This document shows positions 1 to 11,014 of a stretch of 64,000 nucleotides of DNA, one piece after another; positions within the stretch are counted from its first letter, which is position 1, and each line of letters begins with the position of its first letter. The notes beneath the pieces are model-generated. The model was not told the DNA's origin. It saw only the letters and a program-made list of their open reading frames with translations, and did no database searches. A program made the translations under genes and the position numbers. The stretch is from Anodontia alba (Eukaryota > Mollusca > Bivalvia > Lucinida > Lucinidae): contig OZ024827.1 in assembly GCA_964016985.1 (NCBI GenBank), forward strand, positions 22,337,275-22,401,274, given 5' to 3'.

Positions 1-1670
1 CTTGGCAAAATAGTTTCCTTGGTGACCTTCTACCAAGATTGTTCAAGTAATCGTGATTTGTCAAAAAACATGGCCGCTAGGAGGTGGAGCTTATTTTCCC
101 TATATATCTATATAGAAAACTTGAAAAAATCTTCTTGTCAGAAACCACTGGACCGATTTCAATATACCTTGGCAGAAATGTTTCCTTGGTGACCCTTTAC
201 CAAGATTGTTCAAGCCGTCATGATTTGTCAAAAAACATGGCCGCCAGGGGGCGGGGCTTATTTTCCCTATATATATCTATATAGAAAACTTGAAAAAATC
301 TTCTTGTCAGAAACCACTGGATCGATTTCAATATAACTTGGCAGATATGTTTCCTTGGTGACCCTTTACCAAGATTGTTAATGCTATCATGATTTGTCAA
401 AAAACATGGCTGGTAGGGGGCGGGGCTTATTTTCCCCGTATATCTACATAGAAAACTTTAATGATCTTCTTGTCAGAAACCACTGGACTGATTTCAATTT
501 AACATTGCAGAAATGTTTCTTATGTAACCTTCTATCAAGGTTATGCAAGCCGTCATGATTCATCAAGAAACAGGGCCGCCAGGGGGCGGGGCTTATTTCC
601 CCTATATATCTATATAGAAAACTTTAAAAATCTTCTTGTTAGAAACCACTCGACCGATTTCAGTATAATTTTGCAGAAGTGTTCCTTAGGTGATCCTCTA
701 CCAAGATTGTTCAAGCCATTTGGATTCGTCAAAACACTAGGCTGCCGGGGGCGGGGGGGGGGGGGAGGGGGATGGTGGGCGGGGCTTATTTTCCCTATAT
801 ATCTATATAGAAAATTTAAAAAATCTTCTTATCAGAAATCAGTGGAACGATTGCAATATAATATGGCAGAAATGTTCCTTTGGTGATCCTGTACCAAGAT
901 TGTTCAAGCCATTTGGATTCGTCAAAAAACATGGCCGCCAGGGGGGCGGGGCTTATTTTCCCTATATATCTATATAGAAAAACTTGAAAAATCTTCTTGT
1001 CAGAAACCACTGGACCGATTTCATTATATCTTGGCAAAAATGTTTCCTTGGTGACCTTCTACCAAGATTGTTCAAGTAATCGTGATTTGTCAAAAAAACA
1101 TGGCCGCTAGGAGGTGGAGCTTATTTTCCCTATATATCTATATAGAAAACTTGAAAAAATCTTCTTGTCAGAAACCACTGGACCGATTTCAATATACCTT
1201 GGCAGAAATGTTTCCTTGGTGACCCTTTACCAAGATTGTTCAAGCCGTCATGATTTGTCAAAAAACATGGCCGCCAGGGGGCGGGGCTTATTTTCCCTAT
1301 ATATATCTATATAGAAAACTTGAAAAAATCTTCTTGTCAGAAACCACTGGATCGATTTCAATATAACTTGGCAGATATGTTTCCTTGGTGACCCTTTACC
1401 AAGATTGTTAATGCTATCATGATTTGTCAAAAAACATGGCTGGTAGGGGGCGGGGCTTATTTCCCCCGTATATCTACATAGAAAACTTTAATGATCTTCT
1501 TGTCAGAAACCACTGGACTGATTTCAATTTAACATTGCAGAAATGTTTCTTATGTAACCCTCTATCAAGGTTATGCAAGCCGTCATGATTCATCAAGAAA
1601 CAGGGCCGCCAGGGGGCGGGGCTTATTTTCCCTATATATCTATATAGAAAAACTTTAAAAGTCTTCTTTT
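1..1670 (+). repeat. 1030-bp higher-order repeat in the 170-bp array
   Basis: Bases from 1 to about 640 recur nearly unchanged from 1031 to about 1670, while neighbouring 170-bp units differ much more. The larger unit therefore spans six monomers and was duplicated recently. Two pairs of identical short ORFs (84/1114 and 218/1248) show the exact 1030-base offset. Differences seen are a C for T near 1463 and small homopolymer changes. Confidence 0.85.
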
Positions 1671-2527
1671 CAGAAACCATAGGTCCAATTTCATTACAAC
1701 TTGGCAAAAATGTTTCCTTGGTGACCCTCTACCAAGATTGTTCAAGTAATCATGAATTGTCAAAAAACATGGCTGCTAGTGGGTGGGGCTTATTTTCCCT
1801 ATATATCTATATAGAAAACTAAAAAATCTTCTTGTCAGAAACCAATGGGCAGATTTCAATATAACTTGGCAGGAATGTTTCTTTGGTGACCCTCTACCAA
1901 GGTTGTTCAAGCTGTTATGATCATCAAAAAACATGGCCTCTACGGGGCAGGGCTTATTTTTCCCTATATGTCTATATAAAAAAACTTTAAAAATCTTCTC
2001 GTAAGAAACCGTTGGACCAAGCTCAATGTAGCTGGCAAGAATGTTGCTTTTGTGACCCTCTACCAGGATGGTTCAAGCCTTCATGATATGTCAAAAACAT
2101 GGCCTCCAGGGAGCGGGGCTTATTTTCGGTATATATCTGTATAGAAAACTTTAAAATGCTTCTTGTCAAATACCTCCTGACCAATTTCAATAATGCTTTG
2201 GTGACCCTCTACCAAGAATGTTCAAGCAATCCTGATTTGTGAAAAAACGTGCCTGCTAGTGGGTGGGGCTTATTTTCCCTCATTATCTAAATAGAAAACT
2301 TTAAATAATTTCTTGTCAGACACCACTGAACCGATTTCAGTTTAACTTGGCAGGAATGTTTCTTTGGTTACCCTCTACCAAGTTTGTTCATGCTGTCACG
2401 ATTCGTCATGGTTTATAAAATTTATACATAAAATTTTAGAGCAGTGAACTTGGCTAAAACTTCAACATTAAGTATGCAAATCTGTTTGCTCAGGTGAGCG
2501 ATATAGGACCATCATGGTCCTCTTGTT
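1..2527 (+). repeat. Array of about 170-bp units, 3' part of a tandem-core element
   Basis: About fourteen diverged units each carry the same landmarks: accaagattgttcaag, catggccgccaggg, ggggcttattttccctatat and cagaaaccactggaccgatt. After the array comes a unique tail ending in GCTCAGGTGAGC and then the small palindrome aggaccatcatggtcct at 2505-2521. The start of the same kind of element is seen at 38783 and 39051 (TTAGCTCACCTGAGC), so both ends carry GCTCACCTGAGC in inverted orientation. The window begins inside the element. The short ORFs in it follow the repeat period and are not genes. Non-autonomous elements with tandem cores are known in bivalves (pearl/HINE type), but the transposon class is not settled here. 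Confidence 0.85.
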
Positions 2528-2640
2528 TGCTTATTTTTCTCTATACATTTGTACTGTATACCTTTTTATCCATCTTTTAAACTTTGATATTAGAAAACAT
2601 ACTACAATTAACAGTTTAATAGAGAAGTTTATTTGTAGTG

Positions 2641-2750
2641 TCCCAGCTAGCATTCTACGTAAATCTACATCGGGCCGTCATCGGCCCGTCAGCTACCCTG
2701 ACGGGCCGATGACGCCCGATATAGATTTACGTAGAATGCTGACTGGGGTG
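2641..2750. repeat. Palindromic MITE-like element (family F)
   Basis: The left arm cagctagcattctacgtaaa is mirrored by tttacgtagaatgctgactg on the right, and the inner part (cgggcc...gacgggccgatg) continues the stem. The whole of about 105 bp folds into one hairpin. A second, more decayed copy lies at 53348-53470. There is no coding capacity. Bases 2528-2640 and 2751-2937 show nothing recognisable. Confidence 0.7.
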
Positions 2751-2939
2751 TTACAAAATATGCAGTCTACACAGTATGTGAGCATGTCACCTTTTATTAT
2801 GTGATGACATATTTATGTGTCATTTGTAGCACAGATATTATAAACAGTGGCTGGTGTGTAGTATCTGTTGACACAGGGATTCCTGTATAGCTTTTAGTGT
2901 CTTTGGAGCTTTTTGATATTTAAGCTGAAAAACAGAATA

Positions 2940-3292
2940 CAGTATAACCTCGATGGCTGGAACACGGATGGCTCGTTTACCTTGGATGATTCGAATTCGT
3001 TTTTGAGTCCCTAGGAAATTCTTCCGATAGCTAAAGAAACCAAATATTTTGGGATTTTAATAAAATTTTCTTATTTTATCATAAAATGTATGTTGTGTGC
3101 ACTCATTAGAATCGCCTCATCGAGGCGATTCTAATGAATACACCCAACATACCATTATGTTATAGAAGATGGAAAAGACATTCCTAGATGATTTTCATTT
3201 GCCTTCTGACTAACCCGCAGTGGCTCGAATTACCCATGTCTCGAACACATTTCCATGGTCCCAAAGATGTTCGAGCCATTGAAGTTCGACTG
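2940..3292. mobile_element. pogo-type MITE, shell B1 with core palindrome B
   Basis: TA duplications (2938-2939 and 3293-3294) flank ends cagtataacctcgatggctg and gccattgaagttcgactg, which are related inverted repeats of pogo/Tigger style. The middle (about 3070-3165) is a long hairpin with arms around gaatcgcctc/gaggcgattc that is homologous to the core of otherwise different MITEs at 8431, 15701 and 51993. No transposase is present, so this is a non-autonomous element. Confidence 0.8.
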
Positions 3293-3467
3293 TATGAAAA
3301 ATTAACCAACACTGGATTTTTTTTTATTTGGATTCCACGACCTTTATAAGATTATTTCACTTATGTGGAATCTATTATCTATGAGATGTTGGCAAAAACC
3401 GGAGCACAGAAGAAAATACTCCTGGACTGATACTTATACTGTATGTTTAAAAGTAAAAAATCTAGTA

Positions 3468-3798
3468 CAATCGACTGTCGTTATCTCGAAGTCCAAGGGA
3501 CTCTCTGAAATACTTCAAGATATCCGTACCTCGACATATCAGATTTGCAGAATTGAAGAAAAATTAATTCGAACAACCACATTTAACAAATATATATGTA
3601 ATTGTACACTTGAAGTTAGAGATATATTGAAAATATTGTGAAAAAGAGGAGAAATTGCTCCTTAGGAGCAATTTCTCCTCTTTTCCACAATATTTATTAC
3701 CTGTTGTTAGATTATCATGTTTAAGCAGGGACAAGATTTTCACTTCGAGATAAGCGGTTATTCGAGATAAGCGAGGTCGAGATACCGAGAGTCAACTG
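3468..3798. mobile_element. pogo-type MITE, shell C
   Basis: TA at 3466-3467 and 3799-3800 flank the ends. The left reads caatcgactgtcgttatctc and the right ends gagataccgagagtcaactg. The centre (3630-3700) is a near-perfect palindrome, agaggagaaattgctcc/ggagcaatttctcctct. An opposite-orientation copy is at 53697-53982 and a fragment at 47985-48105. The 92-residue ORF across the left half is a by-product. Confidence 0.8.
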
Positions 3799-4270
3799 TA
3801 TTTTAAAACAGACAGTGTAGACCAAGATCAGACCCCTCCTGGATTATGCAGCATTTTATGCAGGTCTACACGCTTTGCTGATGACCAAGTAAAACAACCC
3901 AGTCCAGTTTTCCTTTTTACAAAGCACTCTAATGTGACAGGGACAAGAATGGTGTGGCTATAAATAAATGTCGGTCACCTGGATTTCGTACAGAAGCAAT
4001 TTCCCTAGTCATTGATAGTCATTTGGACACTAGCAAGATAAGTCAGAAGCATATGGTAACATTGGCTCAATTGATAAACAATAAACTCTTAAATAGTAAG
4101 CCATAGTGATGTGGCTATGCCAATAGAGGGAACATGTATTATGTAAAAGAAAAATCAAATGAAAACAGAACATCCCTATAACCCCTTTTGCATGTTTGAA
4201 TAGCAAATCTTTACTGCATACATGTACATAAATAAAGACTATGAGTGAAAAACGACAATAAAGTGTTAGT
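3799..4270. other. No gene; a decayed palindrome
   Basis: About 3800-3890 holds a decayed core-A stem (gacagtgtagaccaagatcag with a partial mirror at gcaggtctacacgctttgc). The rest shows no ORF, tRNA or repeat that I recognise. Confidence 0.5.
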
Positions 4271-4288
4271 TTCCTAATATCTATGTTG

Positions 4289-4349
4289 TTACCGCGCTCG
4301 ATATGACCCCATTGGGTTGACTGGGCCGTAAAACCTCAACACAAACAAA
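4289..4349 (+). mobile_element. 61-bp 5'-truncated SINE1 insertion with 18-bp TSD
   Basis: Only the 3' tail of SINE1 is present (ccgcgctcgatatgacccc ... aacctcaacacaaacaaa). It is flanked by a perfect 18-base direct repeat, ttcctaatatctatgttg, at 4271-4288 and 4350-4367. This is a clean target-primed insertion with extreme 5' truncation. The perfect duplication indicates recent insertion. Confidence 0.9.
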
Positions 4350-4447
4350 TTCCTAATATCTATGTTGCAGGTATTGGTTAGCATTGCATTGATGAGGCAG
4401 CTACATGTAGTTCTTAAACCATTTTGTACCGGAAAACCCCAAAACGG

Positions 4448-4525
4448 GTAATTGGCAAACAGTGCAAGCTGAGATCAGACGCACAGAACGCAGCATCTGA
4501 TCGGAGCATACACTGTTTGCAAAAA
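4448..4525. repeat. Solo core-A palindrome
   Basis: The arms ggcaaacagtgcaagctgag and gcatacactgtttgc bracket a stem atcagacgc...gcatctgat. This is the palindrome found inside the TTAA-flanked MITEs at 5101, 7779, 11948 and 15293, but here I cannot see their terminal repeats. The ORF at 4550-4789 downstream has no recognisable family. Confidence 0.6.
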
Positions 4526-4964
4526 ATTCAACCATTTTCCAAATAAATTTTGAAGAAAACACTACCTGACACCCCTAATTTTGAAAGAGACTTGTGCTAT
4601 ATAAGGTGGAAGATTTCATTCATTCCAAAATGGGGTAAAAGCACACTCACTGGTTTGCTTATGGAAAAAAACAAGGAAAATAAACCCCAAATCAACCTCA
4701 TTAGTCATCCTAATTTGCAGCTATTTCACATTTGTATTCCGGCCGGCTTCCTTTTATTTGGAAGAAATAATAGTTCTGATAATACTTAAAGTTTATCAAA
4801 CGGTTTTACGCCCCTTTCATCATAACGACTTATTTTGGGCCAGTCATTAATCAGATGTTGAATGGCGCCCTTCTAATCTCTATAATTGTCATTTTTCAGA
4901 TGAAAATGAAATTTTTTTTCTTATTTCTGGTCCAAATATAGTTTGTGGTTGCTGGTTAAAATAG

Positions 4965-5098
4965 CCTCAATGAGACAGTTGTAATGAGTACAAACAATCT
5001 ATATCTTGGAGAAAAATAAGGAAAATAATCAATACCCCATAAAGGCCACTTTCCCCATATATAAAGTGGGGTTTACATGGGTGCTCATTATACGGACT
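4965..5098. repeat. Decayed B3-type MITE fragment
   Basis: Remnants include aatagcctcaatgagac, gagaaaaataaggaaaat and the small hairpin ccccatatataaagtgggg with tttacatggg. All are parts of the B3 MITE family seen intact at 51993-52257. Bases 4526-4964 otherwise show nothing. Confidence 0.55.
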
Positions 5099-5100
5099 AG

Positions 5101-5343
5101 TTAACCCTTAAACTGCCAGTCACAACAATTGTCGTCTGCTTAGTCATCTGCTTGTGATTTTAAGTCATTTTTGCAAACAGTGTGGACCCAGATCAGACTG
5201 CTCCTTTAGGAGCAGTCTGATCTGGGTCCTCACTGTTTGCCTGTATGCAAAAATAGGTTTGAAAAGTTTGCAAGAATATTCAGCAGACGACATAAACAGA
5301 CGACATTTTCAGATGCAGGTTTTCTTGGCGTTTAGAGGGTTAA
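5101..5343. mobile_element. TTAA-flanked MITE, shell A2 with core palindrome A
   Basis: The left end is TTAA-cccttaaactgcca and the right end is cgtttagaggg-TTAA. TTAA duplication with a CCC start is the signature of piggyBac-type elements. The centre (5174-5240) is an almost perfect palindrome: caaacagtgtggacccagat, cagactgctcc/ggagcagtctg, tcactgtttgc. A second copy is at 37721-37938. There is no coding content. Confidence 0.8.
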
Positions 5344-5683
5344 CATGATGATATTAATAATATGGATGTAATTTTCGTCTCAGGCTTGATGTTTGCAAAC
5401 AGGAGCCGTGATGTAAGAAAACATGTTTTATTTCATTTATGAACGACAAAGGTGCGGATACAACTGCACATTCCTGCGATCTGATTAGCACATTTGTATT
5501 TGGTTCTTGGATAGTACAATACCTCTAGTTTCTACATTTATATATAAAATTTAAGACTGTAGCTATAGAATATGAACAGAAGAGTTTGTGTTTTATCTGT
5601 TAAAACAAAAATAATAATAAGACATGTTTTCTCACAACGGATCTCATATATGAGTATTTATTGCTCAATAAATGAAAATCTTA
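5344..5683. other. No recognisable feature
   Basis: AT-rich sequence between the A2 MITE and the end of the Mutator/YqaJ pseudogene. I see no ORF or repeat worth naming. Confidence 0.5.
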
Positions 5684-6714
5684 TCATACCCATATTCCAG
5701 GTTCTCTAATTCCAGGAATTTTCCCATGTCTAGGCATAACTATTTCAGGCAAAAGAATTTTATGGTAAAATGCCCTTATCTTTGTAGCATGATATTTGTC
5801 CATTGTTTTGTATCAAAGGAAATTCTCTCTATATGAAGTTCATAGGGGTTTTCTGTTCTTACTACAAAGTCGTTTCATTTTTTTTCCAGACAAAATATTT
5901 TAAATTTTTCACTGATTTCATTTTAGCTACTTGGCTAAGACTTACTGGTTTATTATAAAGAATTTTTTTTATTTCTATCAGTCCAATATTTCTATTTTGA
6001 TCTGTAACTTTGCCATCTGGACTTGCTGCCAAAAATGGGTACTCCCTACTCACAATGAGTCCCATATTTTCATTTTATTTTTTCATTGTTTAATCTTTTT
6101 TCTCAACATATTTATTTACAGTAATAGATTCATTCTGAAGGTCTATTTTTGTAATTTTGAACCTATTTGGATTTCGTTTCTTTGTCACTTCAAAATTGGA
6201 AGAAGTCACTCTTGCCTTTCTCTCTGTACTCCAGAATTCAGAATTAGACTGGTCTTTTGTGTTTTTCTCTAACGTTTTCATTTCACTTTCACTGAGATTT
6301 AATTTTTTTGTAATAAAATCATCTATTTTTTTTTATTCAGTTTTTCAGCAGACATATCTGGTGCTACATCAAGGGCTTCTGTATATTCCAGTCTTCCTTT
6401 CTTACTCCTGGATTCTGTTATTAGTTTTGATTTCCTTTTCTATCGCTTTAATTTTGATTCCTTAGTACTTTTTGACTGAGTGTTGTTAAGAATACACCTG
6501 TCCCTCCTTTCATATAATAATTTAAAATAATCTCGAGGTGACGTTTCTGTGTTTTTCCCCCAAACATTTGCTGACCATTTTGAACCTTCATTGAACCTTA
6601 AACCACCAGCAAAGCATCATATGTGCCATGATCCCCTAGAACAATGGTTGAATACTTTTCCACCGTCAAATTGAGTCCTGATGTGCATCCAGCACGCAGC
6701 CAAATTTGTGGTAT
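5684..6714 (-). pseudogene. Mutator-like/YqaJ transposase pseudogene, C-terminal YqaJ part
   Basis: The minus-strand reading, with frameshifts, shows FDGGKVFNHCSRGSW, an N-terminal YqaJ-type motif QSNSEFWSTERKARVTSSNF (about 6190-6260), then FLAASPDGKV and GLIEIKK (about 5990-6045), and a tail that ends LLPEIVMPRHGKIPGIREPG before a stop at 5684. YqaJ is a PD-(D/E)xK nuclease; the D of SPDG and the E-x-K of LIEIKK fit its active site. The following segment with the QxQ motif is missing (a jump at about 5862-5875), and several frames are broken, so it is dead. It continues upstream at 7151. The family is known as a Mutator-type transposase with a YqaJ nuclease in marine invertebrates; the mechanism is inferred from the family. 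Confidence 0.75.
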
Positions 6715-7150
6715 AATATAGGGATCAAACATGGTTTTTCATGCATTAACATTCGCCAGGTCCCGAGGGAGGTGTTGAAAATCGAGGCCGAAGGCCGCTG
6801 TTTTCAACACCTCCCTAGGGACCTGGCGATTATTAATGCATTGAAAAACCATGCTCGATCGCTATTATTGCATAAAAAACTGAAACATTTGATACATTTT
6901 GCGTTATTTCTTGCCCTATTTTGTTTCGCCTTTTCACAGATGTCTCGTGAACGCAACTTCCACGGACTATGCTCGTTCTAGGGCCGGGCAGTTTACATGT
7001 CGTGACGGCAGCAATTCTGTGGCCCCGGTACAGGCCTAATGAAAGTTGCGTAGCCGTGCATTAATAGCGCGTGAATTGCCTTGTTTACACGGCTTTTCGC
7101 CGGTTAATGCACGGCTGTTAATAACGTGCGACACTGCTTTTTATGCAATA
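6715..7150. mobile_element. Non-autonomous element E with internal palindrome, inserted in the transposase gene
   Basis: It starts near gggatcaaacatggttttt and ends near gcgacactgctttttatgca. Inside, gccaggtcccgagggaggtg is mirrored by cacctccctagggacctggc (6758-6827) with the loop gaggccgaaggcc. A second copy lies inverted at 50905-51355. The protein homology of the host gene stops at one edge (SKSDRLIGN) and resumes at the other (ACWMHIRTQFDGG), which supports insertion. No transposase is encoded. Confidence 0.7.
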
Positions 7151-7778
7151 ATTACCTATTAGTCTATCTGATTTTGATGCAACTTTGTTTAATATGATAC
7201 TTCTGTCACGTATAAGTTTATTGTTGTTGCATGAAAAATTTGTGCCACAACGCGACTCTTCATGTTCCTCAAGAGATGACCCTTCTTTCCATAAATTAAT
7301 CTGAATCATTATAACATTATCATAATCATCATCATTATCATCCCCATTTTCATTAACCTCATTGTTGTCTACTAGTTTATTGTCCTTATCAGATTATTTC
7401 TCTTATTTAGCTTTGCAGAAAAGTGGACTACAGTTTTTGTGGTTACCATAAATATGATGGACTGAGTTATTTATGTCTTTTTCTTACAACCTTGCAGCAT
7501 TCTTAGTATTAGGAGTTGAGCGCATCCTGATGACACATCGCACTGCTATTACAAGTCTTATTCTTGTATTTTTTGTGAGATTTCCCCTCCCTTTATATGA
7601 AGGATTTTCATCCACAAGTTTTTTAAGGTTTAAACGTAAACACTTACAAACATGGTTTGCACATTCTCCTTATTAACATATGCACCCCGCACTGGAACTC
7701 CTACCCTTGTGCGTGCATAAACTGAAGAGTCACCATGGCCTATAACATTCATATACCGTACTCCTAACTTGTCTGCTT
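7151..7778 (-). pseudogene. Mutator-like/YqaJ transposase pseudogene, middle part
   Basis: The minus strand reads KADKLGVRYMNVIGHGDSSV, RGAYVNKIECANHVCKC, NLEKLVDENPSYKGRGNLT and FC residues, with interruptions. These match the Mutator-like transposase domain family, where the aspartates near DGDSS (here HGDSS) belong to the DDE core. An acidic linker (DDNDDDYDN) and KSDRLIGN follow. Stops and frameshifts are frequent. This segment joins the part at 7993-8267 across a MITE and the part at 5684-6714 across element E. Confidence 0.75.
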
Positions 7779-7992
7779 TTAACCCTTGTCCTGCTTAATA
7801 AAATAAGATGCCACACCCACTTCTAATTTTCAGCCAATCAGATTATTTGATCCTGTCTGTTGATACCAATTCACACACTTAATGGCAAACAGTGCAGATC
7901 CAGATCAGTTGGCTTCTTCAGAAGCCAACTGATCTGGATCTACACTGTTTGCAAAGGCAGGGTATATCCGGGTTCAGCAGGACAAGGGTTAA
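7779..7992. mobile_element. TTAA-flanked MITE, shell A1 with core palindrome A
   Basis: The ends TTAA-cccttgtcctgct and gcaggacaaggg-TTAA are inverted repeats with piggyBac-type TTAA flanks. The centre (7882-7957) is the core-A palindrome: gcaaacagtgcagatccaga ... ggcttcttcagaagcc ... atctacactgtttgc. It splits the transposase gene between SDIIIEGFL and KADKLGV, so it is younger than the gene. Confidence 0.85.
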
Positions 7993-8267
7993 AAATCCTT
8001 CAATAATTATATCTGATTCCATTGCTTGGCTTGAAAGATCCCAGTTTTTTGAAGCATTTAAGTTGTTTTGGTTGACAACTTACATTATCAGCTTGTTGAC
8101 AAATGTAGCAGTATTTATTTCTTATGCCAATATGTAATATTTTTTAGTTTTCTGCGCCTACAATTACACCGACACCTCCCATAGCATTATAAGAGTGCTT
8201 ATCTGTCCGTTTGCTCCATCCACCATCACAGATTACAGTAATGCTTGGAATACCTAGGAATGTATCA
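7993..8267 (-). pseudogene. Mutator-like transposase pseudogene, first catalytic part
   Basis: The minus strand reads DTFLGIPSITVICDGGWSK, then TDKHSYNAMGGVGVI, HIGIRNKYCYICQQ and, one frame away, a MESDIIIEGFL tract. VICDGGWSKR with RNKYCYIC is the recognisable first block of the Mutator-like transposase domain, carrying the first catalytic Asp. One in-frame stop follows GAEN. At 8260-8267 the coding homology stops at an 8-base sequence, atgtatca, which is repeated at 12313-12320 where the gene resumes. Confidence 0.75.
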
Positions 8268-8430
8268 TGCAATCATACTCGTAGATCAACAGAATGACAA
8301 ACAGCAGGATTATTTTATATTATTTATCTTTTAATATTGTGTTATAATATGATTAATAGTACTGCGCCTACTAAATCTGTTTTAGCAAGAATGTTTTAAG
8401 TAAGGATTACCCAAAATATATGCTTTCAAT

Positions 8431-8623
8431 CATAGCCCCAGATAAGAGGGGATATGCACATGTCATTTTTCTTATTTTTGCGTGAACATGTATGTTGTGG
8501 GTACTCATTAGAAGTGCCTCATCAAGGCGCTTCGAAAGAGTACCCACAGTATATGTTTTCATGCAGAAATAAAAAAAATATCGATACTTTTTGGATGAAA
8601 AAAGTGCCTTATCTGGAGCTATG
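8431..8623. mobile_element. MITE, shell B2 with core palindrome B
   Basis: The ends catagccccagataagag and gccttatctggagctatg are inverted repeats, with ttcaat on both outer sides. The core arms are gtatgttgtgggtactcatt and its partial mirror agtacccacagtatatg, with gcctcatcaaggc at the tip. A nearly perfect sister is at 15701-15892. Confidence 0.8.
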
Positions 8624-9059
8624 TTCAATTCTGGTAAAACAATTTATATATAATTTAAAATAATCCTTGCTATTGCCCTTATGCAGAGATCTATTATATT
8701 TCAAGAAAGTCTCTCCAGTTTTAAATTTGGTATATATTTCAATCAGATATGATGGAAATATTGAAACAGAGCAAAGTAAAAAGATGCAAAGATAATATGG
8801 AATGTCACCAAAATAATAAATGAAAACTATATAAGATGTACTCTAAATGAATTTATTTTTGCACGTTCTTTTATTTTATTTTTTTTTCATTTTTGTGAAT
8901 GATTATCTATTACTGACTTCTGATGTGATTATTGGTACAGGATACACAATATTGAAGTAATTTGAATTTGTGAGTGTACATATTCAGAAATAATAGCAAA
9001 AATAAATGCCTTGTGAAGGTAAATGTGCTTGCTGTATGTTTACTGGGGTAAAAACAACA

Positions 9060-9990
9060 GAGCAAAAGTTGTCCTTTTTGCACACCTACTTGACCTGATA
9101 TGTCCTTACCAAACAATTATCAACAGTATTGGAGTTATGGTCTGCACAAGATTTCGACATCAGGGGAGATAAGTACACAATGGAGAAATAAAGAGTACTC
9201 ACAAACACGACATGCCTACTGGTCCTTAACTGTGCCTCTACAAACTTTCAAAATATTTCAAATCATTAAGAAGTCATTGAGTGCACAAGAATTTGGCTTA
9301 GAAATTTGTTCAGGGAGATAACTAGAAAAAAGAACAAAGCAAGAGTTTTCCTTCTTGCATGCGACACTCCTACTTTAGCTGATATATGTCCCTACCATAT
9401 ATTATCAAATAATCTCAAACAGTATGGGAGTTTTGGCCAGCACAAGATTTTGGCTTCAGGGGAGCTAAGTACATAATGAAGGAAGTGAGAGTTGTCTGTC
9501 TTGCATGTGACACGCCTACTGGTCCTTCTCTTCATTCCTACCAAATATTATCAAAATATGTCTAATAAGAGTATCAAAGTTATGAAGAGCACAAGGATGT
9601 GTCTATAGATTTCTGCTTCAGGGGATATAATTAAATAACAAAGTGAGAGTTATCTCACTTGCACGAAACACACCTACTGGTCCTTCTCTTTATCCCTACA
9701 AACAGTATCAAATTACCTCAAACAGAATGTGAGTTATGGCCTGCACAAGCTTTTGGCTTCTGTGGAGATAACTACATAATGAAGATAGTGAGAGTCGTCT
9801 TTCTTGCACGCGACACGCCTACTGGTCCTCCTTTTCACTTCTACGAAATATTATCAAATTATGTCTAAGGGTATCAAAGTTATGCAGTGCACAATCTGCA
9901 TCAACCCGAAAAAAATCATGTTGTAACAACAGCTGTCATCAGACAGCATAGCACGCCTACCAAATGGCCCTTGAGGTCAAGGGCATAGGT
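9060..9990. repeat. Tandem array of about 170-190-bp units
   Basis: Five diverged units share gcacacctactggtcct, accaaatattatcaaa, gagttatggcctgcacaag and ttggcttcaggggagataa. The architecture is the same as the 170-bp arrays at 1 and 39290, but the sequence is unrelated. The small ORFs here follow the repeat. Bases 8624-9059 contain nothing I recognise. Confidence 0.75.
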
Positions 9991-10089
9991 GGGGATATTG
10001 CCAATTAAACCTTGGACAGAAATGTATTATCATACCAAATATGAACTAAATCCATCTATGGTTTGCAAAAATGAGCTGTCAAAACTTCA

Positions 10090-10335
10090 GGGCCCAGTTG
10101 TTCAAAGCGTCGTTAGCTTAACGAGCTCGTTAGTGGTCAAAATGTTAACTGTTCTAGTAAGTACGATATCTAATTCACATGTATTTTTGCTGAAAAAATG
10201 TGAGTAACTTTTGCAAATGCAAAAGCTACTCACATTTTTTTAGCAAAAATATTAGCGTATTTGCCATATCTAATTATCAAAGTTTTAACGATTCGTTAAC
10301 TAACGACATCGTTAGTTTTGAACAATTAGGCCCAG
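10090..10335. mobile_element. MITE family D
   Basis: The outer inverted repeats are ggcccagttgttcaaa and tttgaacaattaggccc, followed by a secondary pair around cgttagcttaacgag and taacgacatcgttag. The centre is an almost perfect hairpin, aaaatgtgagtaacttttgc/gcaaaagctactcacatttt (10194-10241). Fragments of the same family are at 40560-40665 and 51585-51690. There is no coding content. Confidence 0.85.
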
Positions 10336-11014
10336 GTCTGCCTTAAGCAGAGGTTAAAGAATCATGTACGTAAACACATCCATACAGAGTCACAAGGGCG
10401 TAATACCTGGGCACGTACGGAAAACCGAAAAACTATATGCTCTGGCAACATGCATAAAATGTGTCAGGGATATTGTGATTGCATCTGTCCGTCTGTCTGC
10501 TGTTTTACTATTTCCTCCTAAACCGTTGGACAGAATCCAATCAAGTTTGGTTTGTAGCTTCCTTACATGAGTGGGGTTTGTATGAGCACACTCATTTTTG
10601 CCCCCCCCCTCCCCTCTCCCCACCCAGGGGGCCCTAATGATGGTTAAAAAAATCAACCACATTTTGCACATATTCATGTACTCAGAAATTATAGATGACA
10701 GTATGTATAACATATTGAACAGGATTTCAGTTGTTACCCTCATGCCCTGGGGGTCACACTAATGGGGTCGGTATGGGTCAAAAATTAAGTTTCACAGAAC
10801 ATAGTCATGTGACACATAAAAAATGGGCCCTATAAAGCAATTTTATCAACGGGATTTATTCTTTGTAGTGATGGGAATCATGGTGAAATTTTCAAACTCT
10901 AATTGCAGACAACTATGCATAGAAGTGATAAGTCTAGAAATATTTTTATTTCTGCATTTAAAGTAAAAGGATTTTTACTAAGCATCAGATATGATAAAAC
11001 TATGTAAAACAAGA
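10336..11014. other. No gene; low-copy-looking sequence
   Basis: The two overlapping opposite ORFs at 10364-10743 have no recognisable domain and include a C-rich run near 10600. The phrases acggaaaaccgaaaaactat and accgttggacagaatcc resemble non-coding parts of tandem-core elements. I assign no function. Confidence 0.4.

Noticed and set aside
84..1707. Several ORFs of 60-77 codons in the first array
   Set aside because: They repeat exactly with the satellite period, occur on both strands and contain no domain; they are by-products of the tandem repeat.
5931..6465. Phe-rich + strand ORFs of 113 and 102 codons
   Set aside because: They are antisense shadows of the YqaJ pseudogene, which has recognisable motifs on the minus strand.
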